A DNA stretch of 64,000 nt, taken from the NCBI GenBank assembly GCA_024281995.1, contig JAMWZW010000012.1, positions 1 to 64,000 on the forward strand, read 5' to 3'. The translations under genes were made by a program, and so were the position numbers. This document shows positions 18,722 through 27,939 of the stretch, piece by piece. The stretch is from Nitrosomonas sp. (GTDB lineage Bacteria; Pseudomonadota; Gammaproteobacteria; Burkholderiales; Nitrosomonadaceae). Under the pieces are notes generated by a model. That model was given only the letters and a program-made list of their open reading frames with translations, made no database searches and had not been told where the DNA came from. Numbering within the stretch: the stretch's first letter is position 1; each line of letters begins with the position of its first letter.

Positions 18722-19587
18722 TTGAATCAATGACAGGTGGTGGCGCTGAACGCTTACGTTAGGATTTGTTCCATGCAGCAAGTAACGGATATCACCGGCT
18801 AAGGTTTTGAGTTCAGACTGTATGTTCACTGTTTGGTTTGAGTGCGCCTCGCAAATCAATAGTAGGGTCGTGAACACAACGGCCAATCGATACGCTATAG
18901 CGCAATACTTGCCCGCATACTCCGAGTACCCGATTGCAAGCACCCGATGCACTAGATCATCAGCCCCTTCTGTTTAATGATGTGCATCATATTGAGCAAT
19001 TGCGCAGTGCTTCGATTGCACTGATGGGATACATGCCACGATAGAGTGAAATACATCTACTTCAAGCTGACGGAGTACACACTTAGCATAGTCTTTTGTC
19101 CATGCGTGCTCTTTGTATGCCACTCAACATGTACAACCTTGAAACTATTAGCGACAGCTTCTTTTGATTTTTGCTTATTGTGATCTGACGATCAGAGGAG
19201 AAATCAATATTACGTGCAAGCTTCACACATTCAGCTTGAACGAGACTTACTTCAAACTCACAACAGGGTAAGCGCCCAAAGATATATGGATTTTTCTTTG
19301 TCATGGATTTATAGCGTAGCTGCCAATACTTGCGGCTATCTTCATGTACTCATGAGATATAAACCTTGGGCATCATGAAGCTTGCGGATTTTGACGCCTT
19401 CCGCCGTTGCAGTCTCACAAGAAATGTCAGTTAACAATTCTTTGATAGCCATAATGTGGTAACTTTTTATATGGTGAAAATAGTAGCCACATTTGTTAAT
19501 AGCTTCTGCGGGACATTCTAGACTACTAACTTCTCGTCAAGTAGCTTGTTCATTGTGTTTCGTGGATTGTCTTGGATTTCTATGGAA

Positions 19588-19661
19588 TGGAGGCGGGGGT
19601 CGGAATCGAACCGGCGTAGACGGCTTTGCAGGCCGCTGCATGACCACTCTGCCACCCCGCC
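19588..19661 (-). tRNA. tRNA-Cys (GCA)
   Basis: The minus strand folds into a full cloverleaf with acceptor GGCGGGG, anticodon loop CTGCAAA (anticodon GCA), T arm GGTTCGATTCC and an encoded CCA at 19588-19590. Its 3' end faces the integrase remnant, so it is the likely attachment site. It lies 107 bases downstream of tRNA-Gly and is probably co-transcribed with it. Confidence 0.95.
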
Positions 19662-19768
19662 ATGTAGATATACAACACTAACTTGTTGTATGTTCACGGA
19701 AAAAAGTATGTGATAAGTTACTCGATTTCCGGCAATAAAAACTCATAAAAACCATTTTCCCAGGAAAA

Positions 19769-19843
19769 TGGAGCGGGAAACGAGGCTCGAACTCGCGACC
19801 CCAACCTTGGCAAGGTTGTGCTCTACCACTGAGCTATTCCCGC
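19769..19843 (-). tRNA. tRNA-Gly (GCC)
   Basis: The minus strand gives acceptor GCGGGAA, D arm AGCTCAGTGGTAGAGC, anticodon loop TTGCCAA (anticodon GCC), T arm GAGTTCGAGCC and an encoded CCA at 19769-19771. It is the first of two tRNA genes on this strand. Confidence 0.96.
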
Positions 19844-20641
19844 AATATGAAACTCTTGTGTGAATTAGACCACTACAGAAACAAAGGGTGGATTATAGTG
19901 ATGCTATATCTTTTGTCAAGAAATGCGATTTTATATTTATTGATATTATAAATGGTTACATTGGATTAAAAAAATAAGCATTCACAATACACCAGGAGTA
20001 AGTATTAGATCGAGATCTTCAATAGCCTCAACTGCTTATCTTTATAAAGCTTTATTGTACGAGTCTATTTACTTATCTACTCGCTTATAGTGTAAATCAA
20101 ATATATGTCAGTAGCACCCGTCTAGTTTTCAATAATAAATTGCTTCGCTCTACGCTAATAACTGTTGATTTTTTCAACACCAGCAAAAACCACAATCATT
20201 TGCGCTAATATTCAAAATACGAGCACAATCTCATGTAGAGATATTCAAACGACTAATCACCTGTTTCTATAAATTTCACCCACCTTATTTAGTTGCACTG
20301 AGAAATCCCGCCCTTGTCTGAAACAACCAGGTAAATTAACCAAAGCTGACAGCGAAAACCTTTTTCACTCAACATTTCTGTGCGAGTGACTATACGGAAA
20401 TTTCTTTTGTTTTATAATGCCTTTGCCATTCCATGGTTTCGTAACCAAGGAAATCAGTAAAAGAAATATCCTACAGGTTTTTAAGAATTTGCTTATTCAT
20501 TTGTCAAATTAATAATCGCAATATTAGTATCTTCAAATCAGAATACAAAAAAAATCGATCAATAAGTATCTGTTTTTTTAGATCGGGTGTATTCTATATT
20601 TTCGAACGTATGGTATTAACGAGTTGTGAGGAGAAATTCAA
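19844..20641. other. AT-rich intergenic region
   Basis: About 800 bases hold no reading frame I can support and no recognisable transposase or RNA fold. The tRNA promoter should be near 19850-19900 on the minus strand. The last 20 bases carry the GAGGAG ribosome site of the next gene. Confidence 0.5.
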
Positions 20642-20971
20642 ATGGAACAGTCTGAAATTCAAATCAATCGTAAAATTAGCCAATCTCAATCTTTAAGTAA
20701 GCAAAAAAATATCTATCCATTTTATGAAGCAGGTCATTTAAGACGTGCAAAAATGCATGCAGCACGTTACATAGATTCAATCGACAATAAACAATTTTTA
20801 AATTCAACTTTATACCAATTGCTAGAAGCTAGTTTGATGTTGGAGACTACAGATTGCGATGTTCTTGCTGCTTACCTTAGACACTCACCTGCTGTTATCC
20901 GTACTGAGCTTCAAAAAATACATCGTTTTCTTAATCATCCAGAAAAATCTCTAAGAATGTTTACAAAATAA
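20642..20971 (+). CDS. Hypothetical protein with a possible helix-turn-helix
   Basis: The 109-residue product starts at an ATG with GAGGAG upstream. The C-terminal half (LLEASLMLETTDCDVLAAYL followed by RHSPAVIRTELQKIHRFL) resembles a LuxR-type DNA-binding helix-turn-helix in spacing. There is no receiver or sensor domain. I do not recognise the family. A small regulator is a guess. Confidence 0.55.
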   Translation: MEQSEIQINRKISQSQSLSKQKNIYPFYEAGHLRRAKMHAARYIDSIDNKQFLNSTLYQLLEASLMLETTDCDVLAAYLRHSPAVIRTELQKIHRFLNHPEKSLRMFTK

Positions 20972-21005
20972 CATTGAAAGAAGCATTATATTTGCTGGAG
21001 AGTAT

Positions 21006-21632
21006 TTACAAGTGCTTTAAGAACCAATCCCCTGCATACTCGGCAGCTTGTTCCAAAGTACCTTGTTCTTCGAATAAATGCGTTGCCCCAGGTACGAGAA
21101 CAAGTTTTTTTTCGCATTTCATCCATGCAAATGCTTGCTCATTCAGTTCAATCACTGTGTAATCTTCACTACCTACAATAAGCAAGGTTGGCGAAGCTAC
21201 CTGTACTAATGCGGTTTCACCAGCCAAATCAGGACGCCCTCCTCGGGATACCACAGCAGCGATAGTATTACCTATTTCTGCTGCTGCGCGCAGCGCTGCG
21301 GCCGCGCCTGTGCTAGCACCAAAATAACCGATTCGTAGCGTCTTAGTTTCAGGATTTTCCCGCAACCAGGCTGTTGCGGCAAGCAAGCGTTGTGTTAGCA
21401 AATCTATATCAAAACGTACTGCATAGTCCCGTTCTTCACTCGTTGTTAATAAATCGAACAATAGCGTGCCAATACCTTGTTGCTGCAATACTTGCGCTAC
21501 AAAAATATTGCGTGGACTCAAGCGGCTGCTGCCGCTACCGTGAGCAAACAACACTACACTTTTTGTGTCTGCTGGCAATACCAGCTCGCCATTGAGTCTA
21601 ACGGGACCGGCCGGTATTTTGACAGTAGCCAT
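21006..21632 (-). CDS. Alpha/beta hydrolase, dienelactone-hydrolase-like
   Basis: The 208-residue product has the alpha/beta hydrolase order: oxyanion region LFAHGSGSSR, nucleophile elbow GYFGASTGAAAAL (Ser), acid in LLIVGSEDYTV, and His in GATHLF. No substrate can be deduced. Its ATG overlaps the stop of the radical SAM gene (TAATG), so it is the last gene of the AmmeMemoRadiSam operon and probably translated by coupling. Confidence 0.85.
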   Translation of the reverse strand: MATVKIPAGPVRLNGELVLPADTKSVVLFAHGSGSSRLSPRNIFVAQVLQQQGIGTLLFDLLTTSEERDYAVRFDIDLLTQRLLAATAWLRENPETKTLRIGYFGASTGAAAALRAAAEIGNTIAAVVSRGGRPDLAGETALVQVASPTLLIVGSEDYTVIELNEQAFAWMKCEKKLVLVPGATHLFEEQGTLEQAAEYAGDWFLKHL

Positions 21633-22729
21633 TACACGCTCACTCCGATCCGAACTGGAATGCGCTGCCTGCCAAATTGCCCGGTAAATTGCTCAAAGCG
21701 GCCCGCAATTGGCATTTGGCAATATTTACAGCAACCATCCGCAGTCAATTGGTAATTTTTTATTTCATACCAATCACGCACAACCAGTTCACTCGCGCAT
21801 GCCGGACAGTAGGTGGTATCGCCTTCAAGATTATGCACGTTACCCGTATAGACAAATTGTAAACCGGCATCCAATGCGATTTTTCGCGCCTGAATCAGCG
21901 TACCGGCAGGTGTGGAAGGAATATCATTGAGCTTATAATCCGGATGAAATGCACTAAAATGCAACGGCACATCAACACCCAGTTCCTTGACAATCCATTG
22001 GCTCATTGCGCTGATTTCTTGTTTGGAATCATTAAGGCCTGGAATTAATAATGTTGTCAGTTCGACCCATACATTGGTTTCGTGCTTCAGGTACTGTAAT
22101 GTTTCGAGCACGGGCTGCAGATGCGATCCTGTTTGCTTGACATAGAATTCTTCAGTAAATGCCTTGAGATCAACATTTGCTGCATCCATTTTGCTAAAAA
22201 AATCGCGCCGTGGTTGCGGATGAATATATCCCGCCGTTACAGCAACCGTTTTAATGCCTCGAACATGACAAGCATCTGCGACATCCATGGCGTATTCAGC
22301 GAAAATTACTGGATCGTTATAAGTGAAAGCAACACTCCTGCAGCCCAATTCATCTGCCTTACGAGCAATATCTTCGGGGCTTGCCTGATCAAGCAATTTA
22401 TCAAAACTGCGTGACTTGGAAATATCCCAATTCTGGCAAAACTTACACGCAAGGTTACAACCGGCCGTTCCAAATGATAAAACGCTACTACCGGGATAAA
22501 AGTGATTTAATGGTTTTTTTTCAATCGGATCGATACAAAAACCGGATGAGCGTCCATAAGTCGTCAAAACCATAATATCCCCGACTCGACCGCGAACAAA
22601 ACAAGCCCCTCGCTGCCCATCATGCAACTTGCAATCACGCGGACACAAGTCACACTGAATCCGCCCGTCTTCTAATAGGTGCCAATATTTGGCAGGATGC
22701 TGCTGAATGGCACTAATAGGTTCATCCAT
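21632..22729 (-). CDS. amrS: AmmeMemoRadiSam system radical SAM enzyme
   Basis: I chose ATG 22729, which overlaps the stop of the AMMECR1 gene and has GAGGAG upstream; a longer frame reaches 22804. The radical SAM cluster motif is CNLACKFCQNW. An N-terminal Cys cluster (CDLCPRDC) and a C-terminal pair of CxxC motifs (YCPAC, CKYC) suggest extra metal sites. The reaction of this family in bacteria is not established to my knowledge. The conserved grouping with AMMECR1 and Memo proteins defines the system name. Confidence 0.92.
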   Translation of the reverse strand: MDEPISAIQQHPAKYWHLLEDGRIQCDLCPRDCKLHDGQRGACFVRGRVGDIMVLTTYGRSSGFCIDPIEKKPLNHFYPGSSVLSFGTAGCNLACKFCQNWDISKSRSFDKLLDQASPEDIARKADELGCRSVAFTYNDPVIFAEYAMDVADACHVRGIKTVAVTAGYIHPQPRRDFFSKMDAANVDLKAFTEEFYVKQTGSHLQPVLETLQYLKHETNVWVELTTLLIPGLNDSKQEISAMSQWIVKELGVDVPLHFSAFHPDYKLNDIPSTPAGTLIQARKIALDAGLQFVYTGNVHNLEGDTTYCPACASELVVRDWYEIKNYQLTADGCCKYCQMPIAGRFEQFTGQFGRQRIPVRIGVSV

Positions 22730-23315
22730 ACAAATGCTCCTCATTAAAATAGTCAGTTTCGCGCCACTTAGTGGCTGTATAGTAAGAAAGTTTGATACCG
22801 TCACTCCAGAAATATTCAGATAATCCAGCTTTAGACTTCAACTTGGCAAGAAACTGCCGGGGTTGTGGAAGCATTTCCCAAACTTGAGGTAAGAATGTGC
22901 TGCGATAGTGTTTATACTCGAACACAACGCCATCAATGTTTGGCCGTAATTGCGCTAATGCTTCCACTTCATTGTTAAAACTAAGTGGCTGAAGCTCGGA
23001 AAGCAACGACACTTCAACATCGACAGCATCCAGCTCATCGGCCGCTACGGGTTTGAAGCGAGGATCATACAACGCTGCCGATATGGCATTGTTTCTTACA
23101 TCTTCAATCAACGGATTTGAAGCGTACAAAGAGCCGATACAACCGCGTAGCATGCCTTCTTGTGTCAAAGTAACAAATGTAGCTCCCGGCTTCAAAAGCC
23201 AAGGCATATTTTCGTCGATTGCCATAGGCACGTGAGATATACGCAATGTACGTGAAATCGCGCCACGTGCAATGTTAAGCAATATTTTCCCTTGTTCATT
23301 TCCTTCAAGTATCAT
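22722..23315 (-). CDS. amrA: AmmeMemoRadiSam system protein A (AMMECR1 domain)
   Basis: The 197-residue product is an AMMECR1-family protein. The signature LRGCIGSLYA and the later VDVEVSLLSELQPL segment are present, and the length fits one domain. It sits between the Memo-like and radical SAM genes, 15 bases after the former and overlapping the latter by eight. Its biochemical role is unknown. Confidence 0.92.
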   Translation of the reverse strand: MILEGNEQGKILLNIARGAISRTLRISHVPMAIDENMPWLLKPGATFVTLTQEGMLRGCIGSLYASNPLIEDVRNNAISAALYDPRFKPVAADELDAVDVEVSLLSELQPLSFNNEVEALAQLRPNIDGVVFEYKHYRSTFLPQVWEMLPQPRQFLAKLKSKAGLSEYFWSDGIKLSYYTATKWRETDYFNEEHLYG

Positions 23316-23330
23316 AGCGATTATCCTTTC

Positions 23331-24116
23331 TCAATCAAATGCAATTGCAGCATAACCAACGACTTGATCCCGCGAACCCGCAGTATCCCCGGAATTTCTC
23401 AAATCCAACAAATGCGGCGTCAAATGATATTTCCAGGCAGCTTTGATCAAGCCATTGACAGGAATACATCCACACGCGCGATCACTATCACTCAATTGCC
23501 TTAATTGCACTATCGATCGAACTGTTTCATCGTCGAAATGCTGCGCCGTCGTATACGGTAGATAATGCGAAAGGTCTGAGCTGATTACGACTAATGTTTC
23601 ATCCCCCCCCCATACACAATCCAAGACTTCCGCAACCGCGTCGGCTGATACCATGCCTACCGCCAATGGTAATAAAGTAAATTCACCTAACACGCTCTGC
23701 AAAAAAGGCAATTGCACTTCTAAAGAATGCTCCAGCGCATGCGCTTCGTTACTGACAATTATTTGCGGCAAATGCACAATCGTCTTCACAAGAGCAGCAT
23801 CCAGTTTTATATTACCCAATGGTGTAGCAAAAGCGTCTGCTTTGGGCAAAGCCAATCCATGGATAGCAACACGATGCGCAGGACCGAGCAAAACGACCTT
23901 TTGAATCCTAGCCGAAACAGATCTCAAATTAGCATACGCCGTTGCAGCAATAGCTCCGGAATAGATATATCCAGCATGCGGTACAATTAATGCTTTTGGT
24001 TTGACATCACACGATTTCGCTTTTGTAAGCAAATCTTGTATATCATGGTGTAATCGACTTGCATCGGCAGAATAAAACATACCTGCAACTGCAGCCGAAC
24101 GAATCGTGGTTATCAT
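23331..24116 (-). CDS. amrB: AmmeMemoRadiSam system protein B (Memo family)
   Basis: The 261-residue protein belongs to the Memo family, related in fold to class III extradiol dioxygenases. Putative metal and active-site residues are visible in VPHAGYIYSG, LGPAHRVAIHG, SSDLSHYLPY and ACGCIPVNG. It is the first gene of the four-gene leftward operon. Human MEMO1 is linked to metal handling; the bacterial role is open. Confidence 0.92.
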   Translation of the reverse strand: MITTIRSAAVAGMFYSADASRLHHDIQDLLTKAKSCDVKPKALIVPHAGYIYSGAIAATAYANLRSVSARIQKVVLLGPAHRVAIHGLALPKADAFATPLGNIKLDAALVKTIVHLPQIIVSNEAHALEHSLEVQLPFLQSVLGEFTLLPLAVGMVSADAVAEVLDCVWGGDETLVVISSDLSHYLPYTTAQHFDDETVRSIVQLRQLSDSDRACGCIPVNGLIKAAWKYHLTPHLLDLRNSGDTAGSRDQVVGYAAIAFD

Positions 24117-24550
24117 ATTCCCTCTTTCACTTATCTTTGATTACATATTACATAAGACAAATAACTAAGAAAAAGATTGCAACGACTGAATCATACTTAG
24201 CGCAGCAAACTGTAAAATTTATCCCAATAAATCATTTAGATAAGAAAAGCTCGAGATATAAAATTCTACACTCAAAACAATATACTCATAGATACGTAGA
24301 TTTCGATAATAACGTGAAGTAAGCAGCCATAATCTTTTGTCCGCGCGCTTAATTAACAATTAAGTACCCGCTAGTGTGCGCGCATAATTTATAACATTGC
24401 CTCACGCATGAAGAAATTTGTATTATTCTTAAAAAAAATCCTTTTGCCTTCTTTATTGTCTTTTTGCATTTATTTATGTAACTATGACATTGATTTAATA
24501 GAGAATGTATGTTAATCAGTCTAATTGTCACGCCATATAGGAATTACCCA
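24117..24550. other. Divergent promoter region
   Basis: About 430 AT-rich bases separate the AmmeMemoRadiSam operon from the next gene, so promoters for both directions should be here. A GCGCGC pair (about 24342 and 24379) flanks an AT-rich palindromic centre, TTAATTAACAATTAA. I see no gene. Confidence 0.4.
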
Positions 24551-25714
24551 ATGAAAATCAATGTTACTTATCGAACGACAAGTATTTACTGCTCTACTAA
24601 AGTCAAACAAAGTTTATTAGCAGTATTATTGCCATTAGTTTTTATGATGTGCATGGCTTGGTTATCCATTGGAATTAGCCATGCGTCCGATAAAAACACT
24701 TCAGTAACCCATGCGGTTAAATGGCATCCAGGTCATTACTATACACTTATGGGTAAAAGTAAGGATAATCCCAAACATATGACGCAGATATATCAAGAAT
24801 TGAGGAAAACACCGCTATTGCGTGGTATACAAATTCGCTATGACTGGGCAGAATTAGAACCCGAAGAAAATGTATATAATTTTTCATCAATTGAAAATCA
24901 TCTCATTCAGCTTGCTGCACAAAAAAAACGCCTAATCATTTTGTTACAATTGAAGTCATTTGATCCTTCTATGCCCAACGTGCCTGAGTACTTAAAAGAG
25001 GAGAAGTACGAAGGCGGTGTTTTTCCTTTCAGCCTTTTTGGAAAAAAAACCATCGGTGGATATAACCTTAAATTATGGAACCCATTAGTTCATGATCGCC
25101 TCGTTGCACTGATTAGTGCGCTCGGAAAGCGTTTTAATACTCACCCTTACTTTGAAGGTATAGGATTGACTGAAACAGCATTTGGGCAACCGCTTGTAGA
25201 AATCACCAATAATCAATTAGATAATTATTTTACGAGTTTGCTTAGTGTTAACAAACAGTTGCGTAAATATTTTCCAAACACAATGACTTATCAATTTACA
25301 AATTTTCCTCGCCAAAAACTCAATACATTTATCGGTAAACTTAAAGAAATGGGTACGGGTTTGGGCGGACCAGATATTTTTATGGAGGATCCGGGTCTAA
25401 CCTTCAAGCAAGCAAATTCGGCAAAAGGCGTTTACCATTACTATCCGGAATTATCAGGTATCGTACCTTTAACACCGGCAGTGATGCAAACAAATTATGT
25501 CAATACACGACAGGATAAGAAAGGCAAAACACCTTCTGTGACTGAGTTGTTTACATTTGCTCGAGACAATTTAAAAGCCAATTATATTTTCTGGACCCGA
25601 GCCCCTAATTATTTTCCTCAAGTTCTTCAAATGTTGAATGAGCTAGGTCCGGTCGGCGATGCTGGAGGATTGGATTCTACGTGCCCAAAAGCATATCCTG
25701 CTTGTACTAATTAG
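24551..25714 (+). CDS. Exported TIM-barrel-like protein (glycoside hydrolase fold)
   Basis: I chose ATG 24551, with AGGA upstream; a longer frame begins at 24509. A hydrophobic helix at about residues 24-46 of the chosen start looks like a signal peptide or anchor ending near SHAS. The rest resembles a beta/alpha barrel of the beta-galactosidase type: RGIQIRYDWAELEPEENVYNF, then LWNPLVHDRL, GIGLTETAFG and FWTRAPNYF. Candidate acid residues are Glu in ELEPEE and in LTETAF. The substrate is unknown; the sequence may act on extracellular polysaccharide. Confidence 0.65.
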   Translation: MKINVTYRTTSIYCSTKVKQSLLAVLLPLVFMMCMAWLSIGISHASDKNTSVTHAVKWHPGHYYTLMGKSKDNPKHMTQIYQELRKTPLLRGIQIRYDWAELEPEENVYNFSSIENHLIQLAAQKKRLIILLQLKSFDPSMPNVPEYLKEEKYEGGVFPFSLFGKKTIGGYNLKLWNPLVHDRLVALISALGKRFNTHPYFEGIGLTETAFGQPLVEITNNQLDNYFTSLLSVNKQLRKYFPNTMTYQFTNFPRQKLNTFIGKLKEMGTGLGGPDIFMEDPGLTFKQANSAKGVYHYYPELSGIVPLTPAVMQTNYVNTRQDKKGKTPSVTELFTFARDNLKANYIFWTRAPNYFPQVLQMLNELGPVGDAGGLDSTCPKAYPACTN

Positions 25715-25847
25715 CTTTCCAGGTAAAACATGCGCATGTTTGCGGATTGTTTTTTGCATTATTCATCTAGTCTTTTAAATAATTAATGATCGACGCATTT
25801 GAACTCATTAAGACCGAAAATTAACATAACATAAACAAGAAATCATT

Positions 25848-26378
25848 ATGGTATTTATCGCAGAATCCATAACCACTTTTTATGATAAAGAACAAGACAG
25901 GCTAAGCTTAATTTTTTGTGGTGAGGACAAAAAACAGCTATTAGGTCTTATGACACGTCAGTTTTTAAAAAACACACTGAAACAACTTCCTCATTGGCTT
26001 TCACGACAATATCCTAATTTCAAAATAAGAACAGCGGAACAGCAATGGGAAGTTAATTGTTTAGCGCATCAAATATCACAACAAAAAATAACCGTTTCTT
26101 ACGGCAAAATACAATCCAGCAATCATATTGAGTCATTTCTAATCCATACAATCAATTTATCTAATAAGTATTCCGGTAACTACAATCCGAAAATTAAACT
26201 CGAATTCCTTGATGCCAGCAGTACCATAAAAATTGGCTTAATACTAGATTTGGCACACTTGCATAAATTAATTGGAGAAATTCTCAAGCAGGTTCAAGTT
26301 TGGGATATTGATAATCCTTGGCAAAATAAAAATGTATCTTCTTTTTTATCGAATACAAATGAAAAAATTATTCACTGA
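25848..26378 (+). CDS. Hypothetical protein
   Basis: A 176-residue soluble protein with no signal peptide or motif I recognise. It contains alternating strand and helix segments and two Cys. It lies between an exported barrel protein and SmbP, on the same strand but more than 130 bases from each, so co-transcription is uncertain. Confidence 0.6.
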   Translation: MVFIAESITTFYDKEQDRLSLIFCGEDKKQLLGLMTRQFLKNTLKQLPHWLSRQYPNFKIRTAEQQWEVNCLAHQISQQKITVSYGKIQSSNHIESFLIHTINLSNKYSGNYNPKIKLEFLDASSTIKIGLILDLAHLHKLIGEILKQVQVWDIDNPWQNKNVSSFLSNTNEKIIH

Positions 26379-26595
26379 AGCCTTTTACATTGCAAAATGG
26401 CTTTCATTGACTGATTAAAAATTAAAAATTTCTTTTATATTATTTTTTTCCATAATTTGTGATATAACTAAAAAATGTACTGATAAAAGGGAAGAAATTG
26501 TTAACGACTTTACCTTTTTTGATGATGTAATTAGATCAGTACGGTTTGCTAGGTAATTACATTTTTAATATCTCAGAATAAAAGGAGTAATAGTT

Positions 26596-26940
26596 ATGCG
26601 AGCTATAACAACAACGATTGCAGCTGGAACTTTAGTTTTATTGATGGGTACCGCCGCTTGGGCATCTGATGCCGGACATACGTCAGAAGCAATGGAACAT
26701 GCAGGAAAAGCTCAAGCGCATGGAGAAATGGGGCATGCCAAAGAAGCATTACAACATGCAAAAGATAGCTTGACACACGCTAAAGCGGCTGGAAAAGAGC
26801 ACGCTGATGCACACAAGCATATGGATGAAGCGATTAAACACCTGGAAGAAGCCATTAAGCATGCTGAGATGGGTCATGGAGACGAATCTGCCAAGCATTC
26901 CGAAGAAGCGATGAAACATATGCGTCAATCTGGTCATTAA
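26596..26940 (+). CDS. smbP: Small metal-binding protein SmbP
   Basis: The 114-residue precursor has a signal peptide of about 23 residues ending in AWA. The mature part consists of His-rich amphipathic repeats of about seven residues with a recurring EAxxHA or EAxKHx pattern (EAMEHAGKAQAH, EAIKHLEEAIKH, EAMKHM). This is SmbP, the periplasmic copper-binding four-helix protein described from Nitrosomonas europaea. It probably buffers copper, which ammonia oxidisers need for their monooxygenase. AAAGGAG precedes the ATG and a good terminator follows. Confidence 0.92.
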   Translation: MRAITTTIAAGTLVLLMGTAAWASDAGHTSEAMEHAGKAQAHGEMGHAKEALQHAKDSLTHAKAAGKEHADAHKHMDEAIKHLEEAIKHAEMGHGDESAKHSEEAMKHMRQSGH

Positions 26941-26951
26941 TTGCCAAACAA

Positions 26952-26981
26952 AACCCTCGGCTTCACCGGGGGTTAATTTTT
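26952..26981 (+). terminator. Rho-independent terminator of smbP
   Basis: AACCCTCGG pairs with CCGGGGGTT around CTTCA, followed by AATTTTTCC. It lies 11 bases after the smbP stop. Confidence 0.8.
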
Positions 26982-27048
26982 CCTTCGTACCACAATTATC
27001 AACGCCCATTATCTCTTCAGTAACTTAATTGCTGGTTCTGAAGGACGT

Positions 27049-27831
27049 TTATGCTTTATGAAATAAAATACTAGGTTTATGCAATCTGAATTCAGCCAAT
27101 AATGGAATATGATCAGACAGGCGACGCCATGGTTTATCTTGCAAATAATTACAATCGACGACATCAAGACCACGGAAATAGATACGATCCATTGATAAAA
27201 AGGGCAGCCACGAAGGAAATGTACGCGCATAAGAACCATGAATATTTTTAAAAACTTCCTTAACACCAAGATCTTGATGTAAATAGCGTTCAACGCGACC
27301 ACGCCAATCATTAAAATCACCCGCAATAATCAGCGGCTCATCAGCGGGAACATGAGATGCAATTCTTTTTGCCAGCATTGAAATTTGACGTTCTCTTTCA
27401 AGTTCAAATAATCCCAAATGAACACAAATAATATGGATTTTTTGATTAAACCCAGGAATTAGTATCGCCCCATGCAATAGGCTGCGGCTGGCTGAGCGTA
27501 ACATCGAAACATTGATATTTTCCCATTCGACAAAAGGATATTTGCTCAAGATAGCATTCCCATGATGTCCTGATTTATAAATCGCGTTTTTTCCATAGGC
27601 ATGGTGATGCCATACCTGATCGGCCAGAAATTCAAATTGCCGATTATTTGGCCAATCAGCAAAACGGTTTTTGGATATATTGCACTCTCCATGTACTTCT
27701 TGTAAGAAAACGATATCAGCATTTATATGCCGTAATAAGTTTCTGATTTCATGCAAAACAAAGCGCAAATTAGTTGCGCTAAATCCTTTATGAATATTGT
27801 AAGTTAAAACTTTTATTGATTTGTTAGGCAT
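27049..27831 (-). CDS. Endonuclease/exonuclease/phosphatase-family protein (YbhP-like)
   Basis: The 260-residue product has the EEP fold motifs in order: LTYNIHKG, FLQEVHGE, HVPADEPLIIAGDFNDWRG with the central Asp and Asn, and the C-terminal SDHIPLLAEF. It has no signal peptide. EEP proteins hydrolyse phosphodiesters in nucleic acids or lipids. The neighbouring divergent gene encodes a CDP-alcohol phosphatidyltransferase, which makes a phospholipid-related role worth considering, but the substrate is not shown. Confidence 0.85.
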   Translation of the reverse strand: MPNKSIKVLTYNIHKGFSATNLRFVLHEIRNLLRHINADIVFLQEVHGECNISKNRFADWPNNRQFEFLADQVWHHHAYGKNAIYKSGHHGNAILSKYPFVEWENINVSMLRSASRSLLHGAILIPGFNQKIHIICVHLGLFELERERQISMLAKRIASHVPADEPLIIAGDFNDWRGRVERYLHQDLGVKEVFKNIHGSYARTFPSWLPFLSMDRIYFRGLDVVDCNYLQDKPWRRLSDHIPLLAEFRLHKPSILFHKA

Positions 27832-27939
27832 AGAATCTCAGAATTTTTGCATTGCTTACCAGTCATAATGCTAGTAAATGTCTTATTATCTAGTTCACAA
27901 CTTCTTCGTAGTCAATAATTTATATTGTGTTACTCAATT

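Larger units (their letters stand above)
14224..18757 (+). mobile_element. IS66-family element, interrupted by nested IS630 copies
   Basis: The terminal repeats are GTAAGCGTCCAACGCTACCA at 14224 and, on the opposite strand at 18757, GTAAGCGTTCAGCGCCACCA. The 8-bp target duplication GTTAGGAT occurs at 14216-14223 and 18758-18765, as expected for IS66. It carries tnpA, a shortened tnpB and a tnpC with one stop codon. An IS630 copy lies between tnpB and tnpC. The target was the P4-type integrase gene. Confidence 0.92.
14112..19452 (-). pseudogene. P4-type tyrosine integrase remnant, split by IS66
   Basis: Reading leftward from ATG 19452, broken frames give AEGVKIRKLHDAQGLYL, KYWQLRYKSMTKK, ANSFKVVHVEWH, and VCGQVLRYSVSIGRCVHDPT followed by IDLRGALKP. 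After the IS66 insertion, 14112-14223 continues with MAVHGYRTVASTALNQ, which carries the His-x-x-Arg catalytic motif. These are the arm-binding, core-binding and C-terminal parts of a P4 integrase. About 400 bp of the catalytic middle is missing and several frameshifts are present. It begins 136 bp from the 3' end of tRNA-Cys and points away from it, the normal layout for such islands. Confidence 0.78.

Noticed and set aside
18716-18952. Minus-strand 78-codon frame beside the IS66 right end
   Set aside because: It runs in a different frame from the integrase remnant; the frame giving VCGQVLRYSVSIGR and IDLRGALKP is the meaningful one.
26596-26940. SmbP His-rich repeats as a nucleotide-level tandem repeat or CRISPR-like array
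   Set aside because: The periodicity is at protein level (seven-residue helical repeats), with varied codons and no spacers.
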